41,353 nt of DNA from Candidatus Onthocola gallistercoris (GTDB lineage Bacteria; Bacillota; Clostridia; Lachnospirales; Lachnospiraceae), in NCBI GenBank assembly GCA_018715345.1, contig DVLT01000040.1, positions 1 through 41,353 on the forward strand. The letters run 5' to 3'. Positions 8,770 through 17,211 of the stretch are shown piece after piece; positions within the stretch are counted from its first letter, which is position 1; every line of letters begins with the position of its first letter. The translations under genes and the position numbers were made by a program. The notes under the pieces were generated by a model, which saw only the letters and a list, made by a program, of their open reading frames with translations, had not been told where the DNA came from and ran no database searches.

Positions 8770-9447
8770 TCAGGCATCTCTGACCATATTACCCACCATC
8801 TCTTTGATGGATTCCAGATCATTATGCAGACTTTCATCCAGATCACCGGAGAAAAAATCTGTCGGCTCTGTCTGTGCCATATACTCTTCACTGTAGGCCA
8901 CCGCCTCCTTTACGGTGGCCTTGATCCCATCGTCCTTCTCCAAACATTCATCCACCGAATCGCCTCTGGCCAGCCGGTCCACAATATCATCATCCACCAG
9001 CACATCGATGGGCTGGGCAAACAACCGGGCCAGTCTGCCATCCCCATCCCGCTCTACCGTACGGGCAGCTCTGTTTTTAAACCATCGTCCACCTGCTCTG
9101 GCCGTTTTTGCATAGGCCGTATCCAGCATTTTCAATACCTGATCCATCTCTTTTACGGCTTCGCACAGTGATTCCACCGTGGATACGTACTGGAGCTGTT
9201 CTCTGGCCGCCCGGACGATGGAAAGGGCATAGTAGGCATTTTTTAACTTGAGCTGAGCTCTTTCGTCCTCTTTACGTTTTTCCCTGGCTGTCCGGACTTT
9301 TTCTGTTTCCATACGGACGATCAGCCGATATTTCTTTTCCAACCCTCGAAGGCGTACTCCCGTTTCCGCCAGATTTTCCGGTGTCAGGCACCGTTCTTTC
9401 TTTCCCACAGTCGTCTTTTTGATCTTATCAACAAAGGATTCTTTCAT
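8770..9447 (-). CDS. Charged helical protein resembling ESCRT-III (CHMP) subunits
   Basis: A 225-residue, almost wholly helical protein. It starts with a short amphipathic stretch (MKESFVDKIKK), then a long basic helix region (about 30-75) and REQLQYVSTVESLCEAVKEM-DQVLKML (about 81-107), which resembles the helix 2-3 pattern of CHMP1/CHMP2 (VKSMD..LKTM). An acidic half follows (QPIDVLVDDDIVDRL). Near the C-terminus DESLHNDLESIK (204-215) fits the MIM1 pattern (D/E)xxLxxRLxxL(K/R) except for D in place of R and I in place of L. MIM1 is how ESCRT-III tails bind the MIT domain of Vps4, and the next gene encodes such an ATPase. Start supported by AAGGAGG. A generic coiled-coil protein remains possible. 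Confidence 0.6.
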   Translation of the reverse strand: MKESFVDKIKKTTVGKKERCLTPENLAETGVRLRGLEKKYRLIVRMETEKVRTAREKRKEDERAQLKLKNAYYALSIVRAAREQLQYVSTVESLCEAVKEMDQVLKMLDTAYAKTARAGGRWFKNRAARTVERDGDGRLARLFAQPIDVLVDDDIVDRLARGDSVDECLEKDDGIKATVKEAVAYSEEYMAQTEPTDFFSGDLDESLHNDLESIKEMVGNMVRDA

Positions 9448-9459
9448 CGGACCGCCTCC

Positions 9460-10596
9460 TTAACTGTTTAAAATAACTTTATGGCCATTATCCTGCCGTT
9501 GTTTTTTTGCTTCTTCCTGTTCGATCTGACGTCTCCGTCCTTCTGCTTCCTTCTCTTCTTTCATCTGCAGCCGGATCTCCCGTTCGATCTTTTCAAATTC
9601 ATCCAGCGCCGAAGCCATAAAACGTTTGATCTTGTCAGAACTGAACACCTCATCCACTGCGTGATTGAACCGGTCGATGGTATCCTGGAGCTGATCGATA
9701 TTCTCTCCTTGTCGGACAAGGTCCTTCAGGCTTTCCTCAGCCATCGCATCCAACCGTTTTTTTAATGTCTGTGAAATATCCTGATGCATGATCAGAAGCT
9801 GCTGCTCCGCTTCCCTCAGGCTGTCGCTCAACTGGTTCAGCTCATACCGGGTCATTTCAAGCTTCCGCTTTGTCCCTTCCACCTGATGATAGGCATTGTC
9901 CGCTTCCCTGAATTTCCTGGCCAGTTCCAGCACTTCCAGGCGGACGATCTTTTCCATATCGCCGCCGGCAGCATAGATCTCCTGGACCCGATCCGGATAA
10001 AGTTCCTTTGCCCTGCGCATGTCTTTGACCGCCTGATTGGCTTTCGGCGCTTCCTCTTTCACCTTTTGAGCCATTTTTTCGATCGTATGTTTCCGATCGT
10101 CAATGCTTTCGGCGATTTCCACCAGCATCATGTATTTATCCAGCCGTTCCTGCCTGCAGGCCAGAATCTTGCCACTGTTTGTCTCCTCGCCTGCAAGCAG
10201 CGGTTCATGGCCTTTCCCAATGCCGTAAAGCAATGCCTGGACGATGTAACGGGCCGTATTTTCTCTGCCTTTCCTGACAGTCCTTTCGAGGCGGTCGGCC
10301 AGATCCATCATCTTCTGATCCATCCCCCGGGTATCCAGCGCCGATGCCGGCGCTGTATCCATCTGTTCTGCCAGGACTTTGATGATCATCCTGTACTTTC
10401 CCAGATCCTCTTCATCGATATTTCCAGTGGGATCACAAAGGCTCAGACTTTCCAGACGATTTTTCAATGTTTCGGAGGCTTGACGCACGTCCGCTACCAT
10501 CCGTTTCTGACTATTGGATCCCTGATCCGATGACTTTTTTGTTATCGGCAAAATATTTGCCGCCTTTTTTATCCTGCTTGCAAACTCATTTTTCAT
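9460..10596 (-). CDS. Coiled-coil protein, possible second ESCRT-III-like or polymer-forming subunit
   Basis: A 378-residue helical protein. I start it at the ATG at 10596 (AGGAGG upstream, ATGA overlap with the helicase stop); the frame is open 41 codons further. It begins MKNEFASRIKK, close to MKESFVDKIKK of the next protein. A central region (about 110-280) with ALLYGIG, LDKYMMLVEIAESIDDRK and AKELYPDRVQEI aligns by eye with the C-terminal part of the operon's first protein. Long coiled coil follows to the Gln/Lys/Arg-rich tail. No membrane helix or enzyme motif. Neighbouring the MIT-like AAA gene, it is a candidate substrate or scaffold; function unknown. Confidence 0.7.
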   Translation of the reverse strand: MKNEFASRIKKAANILPITKKSSDQGSNSQKRMVADVRQASETLKNRLESLSLCDPTGNIDEEDLGKYRMIIKVLAEQMDTAPASALDTRGMDQKMMDLADRLERTVRKGRENTARYIVQALLYGIGKGHEPLLAGEETNSGKILACRQERLDKYMMLVEIAESIDDRKHTIEKMAQKVKEEAPKANQAVKDMRRAKELYPDRVQEIYAAGGDMEKIVRLEVLELARKFREADNAYHQVEGTKRKLEMTRYELNQLSDSLREAEQQLLIMHQDISQTLKKRLDAMAEESLKDLVRQGENIDQLQDTIDRFNHAVDEVFSSDKIKRFMASALDEFEKIEREIRLQMKEEKEAEGRRRQIEQEEAKKQRQDNGHKVILNS

Positions 10597-13500
10597 ATGC
10601 TCCCTCCTGTCCCTGAATGTCTGGTCTGCGACAATATTTCCAATTTTCTTATCAGTCGCTTTTCTTCCCTGGATGGATCCAGGATCCAGTCCGCACTCCA
10701 TGTCCGGATCCAGTTCCATCCTCTGCGTTCCAGCATTTCCATCCGTCCGATCTCCCGGTCATAGACGGATCTCCTTCCATCTTGCCCCGTACCGTTTATG
10801 ACGATCCCCAAAAGAAAACGCCCGGGATCTTCCGGATCCAAAACCCCCACGTCCACTTTCATCTCCGACTGTCCCACGCTGCATACACTGTCATAGCCAT
10901 GGGCCGTCAGACATTTTTGTATCTGCTTCTGAAGGTGACTCACAGGCTGATCAGAAACACCCGGATCTTCCGCTTCTTTTCCCTCCGCATAGGCTAAAAA
11001 TGCTTTCAGATCCGCCACGCCTCTCGGAACTTCCACCCCTGATCTGATCTGGGAGGAATCCATGGAAGTAAAAAGGATCATCTGATCCTTTGCACGGGTG
11101 ATGGCCACATTCAGCCGGCGCCAGCCGCCCACGCGGCTTAACGGCCCGAAAGTAATGGTGAGACGTCCGGCTTTATCCGGTCCATATCCCACAGAAAACA
11201 GGATCACATCCCTCTCATCCCCCTGGACACTTTCCAAATTTCGGATAAAAAGCGGTTCTCCCTGCTCTTCCAGCTTTTTGAGACATTTTCCAAAGTTGAG
11301 ATTATCCTGTCCCCTCTTTTCGACCAGTCGGCAGATCAACTCCTGTTGCCTTTGATTAAAAGAGATGATCCCATAACTTCTTCCATCGCCTTGCAAAAGC
11401 TTCGCTTCCAGAAAATCAACAAGGGCTTCCGCTTCTTTTCGATTGGTCATACTCCGTCCCCGATCATATATTCCTTTTGTTCTTACGACTGTCACCCATT
11501 TGGACCTTTCGTCCGCCGATGGGAAAGTCTGCATGCCTCCGCCGTAATATCTCTGATTTGAAAAAGAGATCAAGCTTTCGTGGCGGCTCCTGTAATGCCA
11601 TTTCAGATGATATTCCGGCAACCCCAAGGCTATACACTCTTTCAAAATGCTTTCCTGATCATCATCCAGCACTGACACGCTTTCATCGGAACGGTCATTT
11701 TCAAAAAAAGATGTTGGCGGCATCTGGTTGGGATCGCCTCCGATCACTGCGTGATCGCACCGGGCAATGAGGCCGATGGCTTTACAAGTGGGAATCTGGG
11801 ATGCTTCATCCAGGATCAAATGCTCAAAATGGATTTTATCCGGATCCAGATATAACGGCGCTGTCATCGGACTGACCATAACGCAAGGTGTCAGCTTCAA
11901 AATAAGATCCGCGCAGATAGACATGACTTTTCGTATGCTCATGCCTTTTCCCCCATTTTCAATGATCCGTCGTAAGTCTGTTTTCTGTTTTTTGAACAGG
12001 GGATCCGCCAGTATCTTCTGAATCCGGTCCGCATGTCTTTTTCGTATCTGACTTGCAGCGGCTGCTTCCATTGCTTTTTCCAACTGTTTGTAGTTTTCCG
12101 CCAGTCTTTCATACCGTCCTCCAGAAAAATCTCGCAGCTTTTCACTGCTTTCATACAATAAACGGATCATACGGCCGCAGGCATGGTTTTCAAAATCCAT
12201 GACAGTCCTTGTGTCGGATCCGCAGCTTTCGTACATCCGGATCCAGTACCCCAGTCCTTCTTCCAGGCAGTTTTTACGGATATTTTGGTAATCCCGCCAC
12301 TCATTCAACTGGTCCAGTCCTTCCAGCCACCTTTCGGCCTTTTTTAAAGCCTCCTCCGGTGACTGATCAAAAGACCATATCCCTGGTAGATCCCCCAAAA
12401 GTTGTCTCAGATCCTGAGCTGCTTTCCCACCTGATCGTATTATATCCTCCCTCCTTTGGGTTTCTCCCTTATCATTTCCCTTTAGGTTTACATAAAATCT
12501 TTCCAGCGTATCATCGGGGAAGTACTTTCTCACGATGTCCCTCAGCTTTATCGTTCCAGCCAGATCCAATGGCAATGTAAAATCCGGCCTTTTCCCATTC
12601 CAACTCTCTGCCAGCCTGAAAGCGGCTTTTAAGCATTCCGTCACTTCCCTGTCCGTAGGTTTGGGTTTTCCCATTTTTGCGCCAACTTGACGACGGATGC
12701 TATTTTTGCGTATCCGGTTTACCGGATTGCTGCTCCAGCGCACCTCCTGCCATTCCTTGTACCATTCTTTAACCGGAAGCGTCATCACGGCTTCTCCAAA
12801 ACTTCCCAGAAGATTCTGTCTCATGGCCTTATGCTGAAGCCATTCGGCCCAGATTTCCAATTTTTTCTCCAGGTCCGCTTCCTTTCGAAGGTTTTCCGGT
12901 ATCTGTAAAAAAATATGGGTTTGACGGATATGATCCAAGCAGTCTGCCAAACTATCGTTTCCTTGCGTTCTTCCCTCCTGTCTTGTCGGATCCCCTGTTT
13001 TCCTCTCCATTTCCAATTGTCTTTTAAGACAGCACACATTTTCCAGCGCAGCAATATAGGTCTCCAGCGCAGGACGGATACACTGTTGTATCCTGAAAAA
13101 GTTCCCTGATAACGCCAAACCGTTCAATGGATGATGGGCGATATCCCCCAGTTGCCGACCGACCCGCCCCAGTTCTTCCAACAAAGCGCGCAGAGCATTC
13201 ATTTTTCCTGCCTGAAGCTTTTCATCCAGCTCCGGACCGCTTTTTTGATCCTCCGCCGAAAAAAAGCGCGATGCCTTGCCATTTCCCCAAGTTTTGATAT
13301 ACTGATCCATCCATTCGCCCAAAGACCGACCACCCATGGTCAGTTCTCCAAAAAGAGCAGCCTCCTGCTCCAATTCCTGACTTATCGCCAAGGCTTTTTC
13401 CCGCTGTTCTTCATAATGGTTTCCATCCGTTTCATCCATCCGAAGAATGCGATCCAGCTTTCTAAGTAATGTTTCCAGTTCACAGCGTCTGCCCGATTCT

Positions 13501-15704
13501 TCCGGCAGATACAGGCAGAAATCTCCAAGGCCCAACTTCTCCAGCCGGTCAAATACCACCTGTAAAGCAGCCGCTTTCTGGGCTCCCAAAAGTACTGTCT
13601 TGCCTTCTGCGATAAAATTGGTCAAAATGCTACAGATGACTTGGGACTTTCCATTTCCCGGCGGCCCGTTTAAAACCATGGACTGACCGGATAAAGCCCC
13701 CTTTACGGCCTGCCTTTGAGTAACGTCGGCCGGTATCGGGAAAAAGATCTCCGCATTTTTATCTTTTGACCAAAAGTCATTTTTATCTTTTTCCAATACG
13801 CCATCCATGATTACGCCATCCATGATACCCTTTATCAATGGGTGGGACTTAAAGATTTCTTTATATGTATTCAGTTCGCGCCACATCAGATACTGGGAAA
13901 ACGGAAACAGCCCCAGACAGACATGTTCCCACACATCCAGATCCGGTTCGCCTTCCAACGCCAACCGAAGATTTTTATACACTGTCCGAAGCTCCGGATA
14001 CCCTGCGCTATTACAGGGAACCGGAGTCAACCCATCCGGTCTTTTATCAAAACGCTGCCGGAGCAATTCTAACACAGCGCCATTAAAAAAGATCGTTCCA
14101 CCGCTCCAAGCCGTCTGGTATCTACGTCCGTCCTTCCGAAAAGTCATAGGGACCATAAGAAGGGGCGCCTCGTAATATCTGCCGCTTTTTTCATCCTTCC
14201 ACCGGAGGGTGCCAAAGGTCATGTAAAGAACGCTGGCTCCCCGATCTTCCCGCCACTGTCTGTCCCGATTTCTCAAAACCGACAAGGCTTTCTCAACCGT
14301 TGTCTGAGCATAAACCGTATGGAGCACGCCCTTTTCCAGACTTTCGAGAATGATGTTCCGACATCCATACACACCGGAAAGCCGTTCAAACAAGGGCTGA
14401 CTCCTTTTGGTCTCTTCAAAATCCTGGGGTCTGGCCTCTATGGTAAAAGACTCGCCAGAACAAAGTTTTTGATATAAAATGTCTCCATCCACTGTGAGAA
14501 TGGGCAAAGCGCCTCTTCCGGCGGAAGATACCGGTATGTTCACAAGGGCAGACCGGGCTGTCATATCCAGCAGGTCATTCTGCCACCTTTCCATCCGATC
14601 CGGCGCCTGATATGCTTTCACCGTATCTTCTTTCTTCATTTCAGGCGTCTTTGGCATCGTTTCACATATCTGTCCAGTCTTTTTATCCGCCTCCACAAAT
14701 ATATCTGTCCTGGTAAACCGGGAGGGCAGAGGCGAAATACCGCCCTGTCTGGCCCGGTAAATATCCAAAGATGGTTCCAGCCGTTTTGCCCCCAGAAGTG
14801 TCTTTTGTGCCGATCGGACGGCGTCTTCAAAGGAGGCAGCGGATCCTTTTCTTGCCAGCGTGCATTCAAAGACCATAATGCTGCCCACATCCCTGGCCAT
14901 CCGTTTATGGAGTTCTGCAATATCTGTAAATACCGGCTGGGAAAAGGAATCCGGTCCGGTAAAAAATCCGGCCAGCGCATGTTCTTCCAATAAGATGACC
15001 AGCGGATGCAGCCCCATTCCTTCCAAAAGCGAGGCGAAAAGGAGAGTCATATCCATACAGTTGGCTTGTTTTTCCCGCAAAAGCTCATCTGCCAGACGGA
15101 TCCTCTGATAACCGGCCGTACCGGAAGGTTTGGAGAGTACATAACTGATCTCCTGTTCCCGTACAGCCTGGAACATGCTGGAAACGAGCTGGATCTGTCC
15201 TTCTTTTCCGCCATAGTAACCATCGATATCATAATTCCCATACTTTTGTCCTCTGATCTGACTGATCCGGGACAAAAGCCGGATGATCTCCGGATGATTG
15301 GGCTGTACAAAGGCCGCGCTTAAAGGCCGGTCACCTCCATAGTGGCTGATCTCATCAAAAGGCCTCAGTTCCACCGGGAAACACTGGTCATATACCGGCT
15401 CTTTTCCGCACACAAGGCGAACTTCCAGATCACCATTTATGCTTTCCGTATAGCCCACCAGACGGCCGGCATCGTATTGGATACATATATTTTGGATCTT
15501 GCGGGTCTCTCCCGGTTTCACCGATCCCACATCCATGGAAAAAGGCGTGAAAAACGCCGGCCTGGATAAAATTTCCAGTTTCAGCTCTCCTGTTGGGATC
15601 TTCCCGCTGTTTTTTATCCTTATTTCTTCTATGAGCGGCACCTGATTGATGGCTGCCGCATAATTAAATTGCCGGGATGCGCAAAAACTCACTGTGATAC
15701 CCAT
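10593..15704 (-). CDS. Giant DUF4011-type SF1 helicase with transglutaminase-like region and C-terminal nuclease-like domain
   Basis: A 1703-residue protein. I chose the ATG at 15704 (AAAGGAGG about 10 nt upstream) over the longer open frame. Order: a beta-rich N-terminal domain (1-115); a transglutaminase/cysteine-protease-like segment with C216 (QANCMDMT) and H242 (EEHALAGF); a DUF4011-like region starting RWQNDLLDMTARSALVNI (373-390); a split UPF1-like SF1 helicase with Walker A GPPGNGKS (680-687), Walker B ILDEASQ (1297-1303), GGDPNQMPP, HYRSRHESL and VAITRAK; and a C-terminal region (about 1560-1703) with VDVGVLDPEDPGRFLLGI, reminiscent of Vsr/REase-type nucleases. Related DUF4011-helicase-Vsr proteins are known as antiphage candidates. 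It probably acts on nucleic acid. The long insert between the helicase halves (about 720-1250) is helical. Confidence 0.85.
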   Translation of the reverse strand: MGITVSFCASRQFNYAAAINQVPLIEEIRIKNSGKIPTGELKLEILSRPAFFTPFSMDVGSVKPGETRKIQNICIQYDAGRLVGYTESINGDLEVRLVCGKEPVYDQCFPVELRPFDEISHYGGDRPLSAAFVQPNHPEIIRLLSRISQIRGQKYGNYDIDGYYGGKEGQIQLVSSMFQAVREQEISYVLSKPSGTAGYQRIRLADELLREKQANCMDMTLLFASLLEGMGLHPLVILLEEHALAGFFTGPDSFSQPVFTDIAELHKRMARDVGSIMVFECTLARKGSAASFEDAVRSAQKTLLGAKRLEPSLDIYRARQGGISPLPSRFTRTDIFVEADKKTGQICETMPKTPEMKKEDTVKAYQAPDRMERWQNDLLDMTARSALVNIPVSSAGRGALPILTVDGDILYQKLCSGESFTIEARPQDFEETKRSQPLFERLSGVYGCRNIILESLEKGVLHTVYAQTTVEKALSVLRNRDRQWREDRGASVLYMTFGTLRWKDEKSGRYYEAPLLMVPMTFRKDGRRYQTAWSGGTIFFNGAVLELLRQRFDKRPDGLTPVPCNSAGYPELRTVYKNLRLALEGEPDLDVWEHVCLGLFPFSQYLMWRELNTYKEIFKSHPLIKGIMDGVIMDGVLEKDKNDFWSKDKNAEIFFPIPADVTQRQAVKGALSGQSMVLNGPPGNGKSQVICSILTNFIAEGKTVLLGAQKAAALQVVFDRLEKLGLGDFCLYLPEESGRRCELETLLRKLDRILRMDETDGNHYEEQREKALAISQELEQEAALFGELTMGGRSLGEWMDQYIKTWGNGKASRFFSAEDQKSGPELDEKLQAGKMNALRALLEELGRVGRQLGDIAHHPLNGLALSGNFFRIQQCIRPALETYIAALENVCCLKRQLEMERKTGDPTRQEGRTQGNDSLADCLDHIRQTHIFLQIPENLRKEADLEKKLEIWAEWLQHKAMRQNLLGSFGEAVMTLPVKEWYKEWQEVRWSSNPVNRIRKNSIRRQVGAKMGKPKPTDREVTECLKAAFRLAESWNGKRPDFTLPLDLAGTIKLRDIVRKYFPDDTLERFYVNLKGNDKGETQRREDIIRSGGKAAQDLRQLLGDLPGIWSFDQSPEEALKKAERWLEGLDQLNEWRDYQNIRKNCLEEGLGYWIRMYESCGSDTRTVMDFENHACGRMIRLLYESSEKLRDFSGGRYERLAENYKQLEKAMEAAAASQIRKRHADRIQKILADPLFKKQKTDLRRIIENGGKGMSIRKVMSICADLILKLTPCVMVSPMTAPLYLDPDKIHFEHLILDEASQIPTCKAIGLIARCDHAVIGGDPNQMPPTSFFENDRSDESVSVLDDDQESILKECIALGLPEYHLKWHYRSRHESLISFSNQRYYGGGMQTFPSADERSKWVTVVRTKGIYDRGRSMTNRKEAEALVDFLEAKLLQGDGRSYGIISFNQRQQELICRLVEKRGQDNLNFGKCLKKLEEQGEPLFIRNLESVQGDERDVILFSVGYGPDKAGRLTITFGPLSRVGGWRRLNVAITRAKDQMILFTSMDSSQIRSGVEVPRGVADLKAFLAYAEGKEAEDPGVSDQPVSHLQKQIQKCLTAHGYDSVCSVGQSEMKVDVGVLDPEDPGRFLLGIVINGTGQDGRRSVYDREIGRMEMLERRGWNWIRTWSADWILDPSREEKRLIRKLEILSQTRHSGTGGSI

Positions 15705-16219
15705 ACTTTTTTTGCCTCCTTTGCAAAAGAGAATGAACCGGATCGGACATATTTTTCCGGATTGCCCAGTAAAACGGCGATCCTGAATCCCGGTCCGCCC
15801 ATCAGCCCCAACTGCCAGCATCCTTTCACATCCGGATTCCCCAATGTAAGGGAAATGTCCTGCCTGTTATCCCCGCTTTCCAGATATAGATCCAATGTTA
15901 TTTCCGCCATATCTGTCTTGGCGATGCCGGCAAATTTCTGATCCACCCATAACGGCTGCCCCACCGGTATATCTGCCAGTCTGGCCAGTTCCATATCCGT
16001 CTCCCCATCCCATAAGAGCCCGTCATCTGTCCTTTTATAACGGCAGGCTTTGATCCCGATGATACCTGACCCGAGTATTTTCTTTTTATAAACCTCTGCC
16101 ATGGGTTCGATCGCATGTTTACTTTTTCCAGCCTCCACACTATATATAACGGGAAAACCGCAGACGGGACATCGTCCCCTCCCGGAGCCCATATCCGTCT
16201 CGCATACCATACATTTCAT
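15689..16219 (-). CDS. Zinc-ribbon protein with C-terminal beta domain
   Basis: A 176-residue protein beginning with two knuckles (C3-x2-C6 and C17-x2-C20: MKCMVCETDM, CPVCGFPVIY). The rest (about 45-165) alternates hydrophobic strands and turns (ILGSGIIGIKACRY, EITLDLYLESG, CWQLGLMGGPGFRIAVLLG) and looks like an all-beta sandwich. It overlaps the preceding coiled-coil gene by 4 nt and the helicase start by 16 nt, so the three are likely made together. The N-terminal beta domain of the helicase may contact it. No known family recognised; an adaptor role is inference. Confidence 0.8.
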   Translation of the reverse strand: MKCMVCETDMGSGRGRCPVCGFPVIYSVEAGKSKHAIEPMAEVYKKKILGSGIIGIKACRYKRTDDGLLWDGETDMELARLADIPVGQPLWVDQKFAGIAKTDMAEITLDLYLESGDNRQDISLTLGNPDVKGCWQLGLMGGPGFRIAVLLGNPEKYVRSGSFSFAKEAKKVWVSQ

Positions 16220-17199
16220 CCTGCTCTGCCCCCTTCTTCTGCCATCCGGATGACCATACGATAATGTTCTTCATATTCGGTCACACTGGCTTCAATGGCG
16301 CTCATTTTCTCTTCAAAATATCGTCTGCACTCGACCGACCGTTCCGCCCCATCATGTCCAGTAAAAACATTCAGTTGTTCCAGATCTTCCACCAACGTTT
16401 TCCTGGCCTTGCGCAGCGTCTGCAGCCGTTCCTTGCAGCGTTCCAACTCCTGCTCCCTCTCTCCGGCTTCCAATCCCTTAAACCACTGTTCCAACCGATT
16501 CATCTCTGCCTTACTCTGATCGATCTTCCTTTCCGTCTCTTCCTTCTTCTTGCTCCTTCTCTTCCGTTCCTCTTCCAGTTCTTCCCATTCTTTCTCAAGC
16601 TGGCTGATCTGTCCGATCTCCTGACCCGTCTGTCTTTTCATCCGGCCGATGGCCTCCTCCAGTCTTTTTCGCTTTTCTGTCAAATCCTCTAAAGCCTCCT
16701 GGTGCGTCCGCCACTGTTCCTGAAGTTCCTCAAGAGAAATCGCTTTTATCGCCTGTTCCAATTCTTCAGACTTTTCTTTTATCTGCTGTGCAGCGTTTTC
16801 CAGCTTTTTCTTTTCTTCTTCAAGCTTACGGCATACTTCTATCCTTTTTTTCAACTCCTGTTTTCCTGTTTCCAACTGCTCTGCCTGTTTTGCCGCTTCT
16901 CCCCACTCTTTCTGACTTTTGGTCAGTTTTTCTTCTATCTCCCGGAACATCCGATCCCGTTCCGGATTCATGATGTGATCCCGGTTATTCTGGAACAACA
17001 TCAAAAGGGTATTGCCAGCCCAACACAGCTTCCTTGCCGCTTCATCGTCATCACCGATCGGTTGGCGATCAATGGTCTGTCCGCTTTCTTCCCGAATATC
17101 CTGGCATAAACAGTAAAATATTTTAAGCGCCTCATAGATCGTCACTTCTTCCGACCGTTTTAATGCTTCCACACTCTGCATTGTCCGATAAAATTCCAT
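16216..17199 (-). CDS. Long coiled-coil protein, function unknown
   Basis: A 327-residue protein. Residues 1-88 form a helical head (TIYEALKIFYCLCQDIREES, CWAGNTLLMLFQNNRDHI). Residues 90-260 are an almost unbroken coiled coil rich in Glu, Lys and Gln (KRIEVCRKLEEEKKKLEN, LEKEWEELEEERKRRSKK). A shorter helical tail ends in MAEEGGRAG. Strong AAGGAGG before the start; 12 nt after the Hsp70-like gene. No enzyme motif. It could be a tether or filament component in the operon's complex. Confidence 0.8.
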   Translation of the reverse strand: MEFYRTMQSVEALKRSEEVTIYEALKIFYCLCQDIREESGQTIDRQPIGDDDEAARKLCWAGNTLLMLFQNNRDHIMNPERDRMFREIEEKLTKSQKEWGEAAKQAEQLETGKQELKKRIEVCRKLEEEKKKLENAAQQIKEKSEELEQAIKAISLEELQEQWRTHQEALEDLTEKRKRLEEAIGRMKRQTGQEIGQISQLEKEWEELEEERKRRSKKKEETERKIDQSKAEMNRLEQWFKGLEAGEREQELERCKERLQTLRKARKTLVEDLEQLNVFTGHDGAERSVECRRYFEEKMSAIEASVTEYEEHYRMVIRMAEEGGRAG

Positions 17200-17211
17200 A
17201 TTGCCGCCTCC

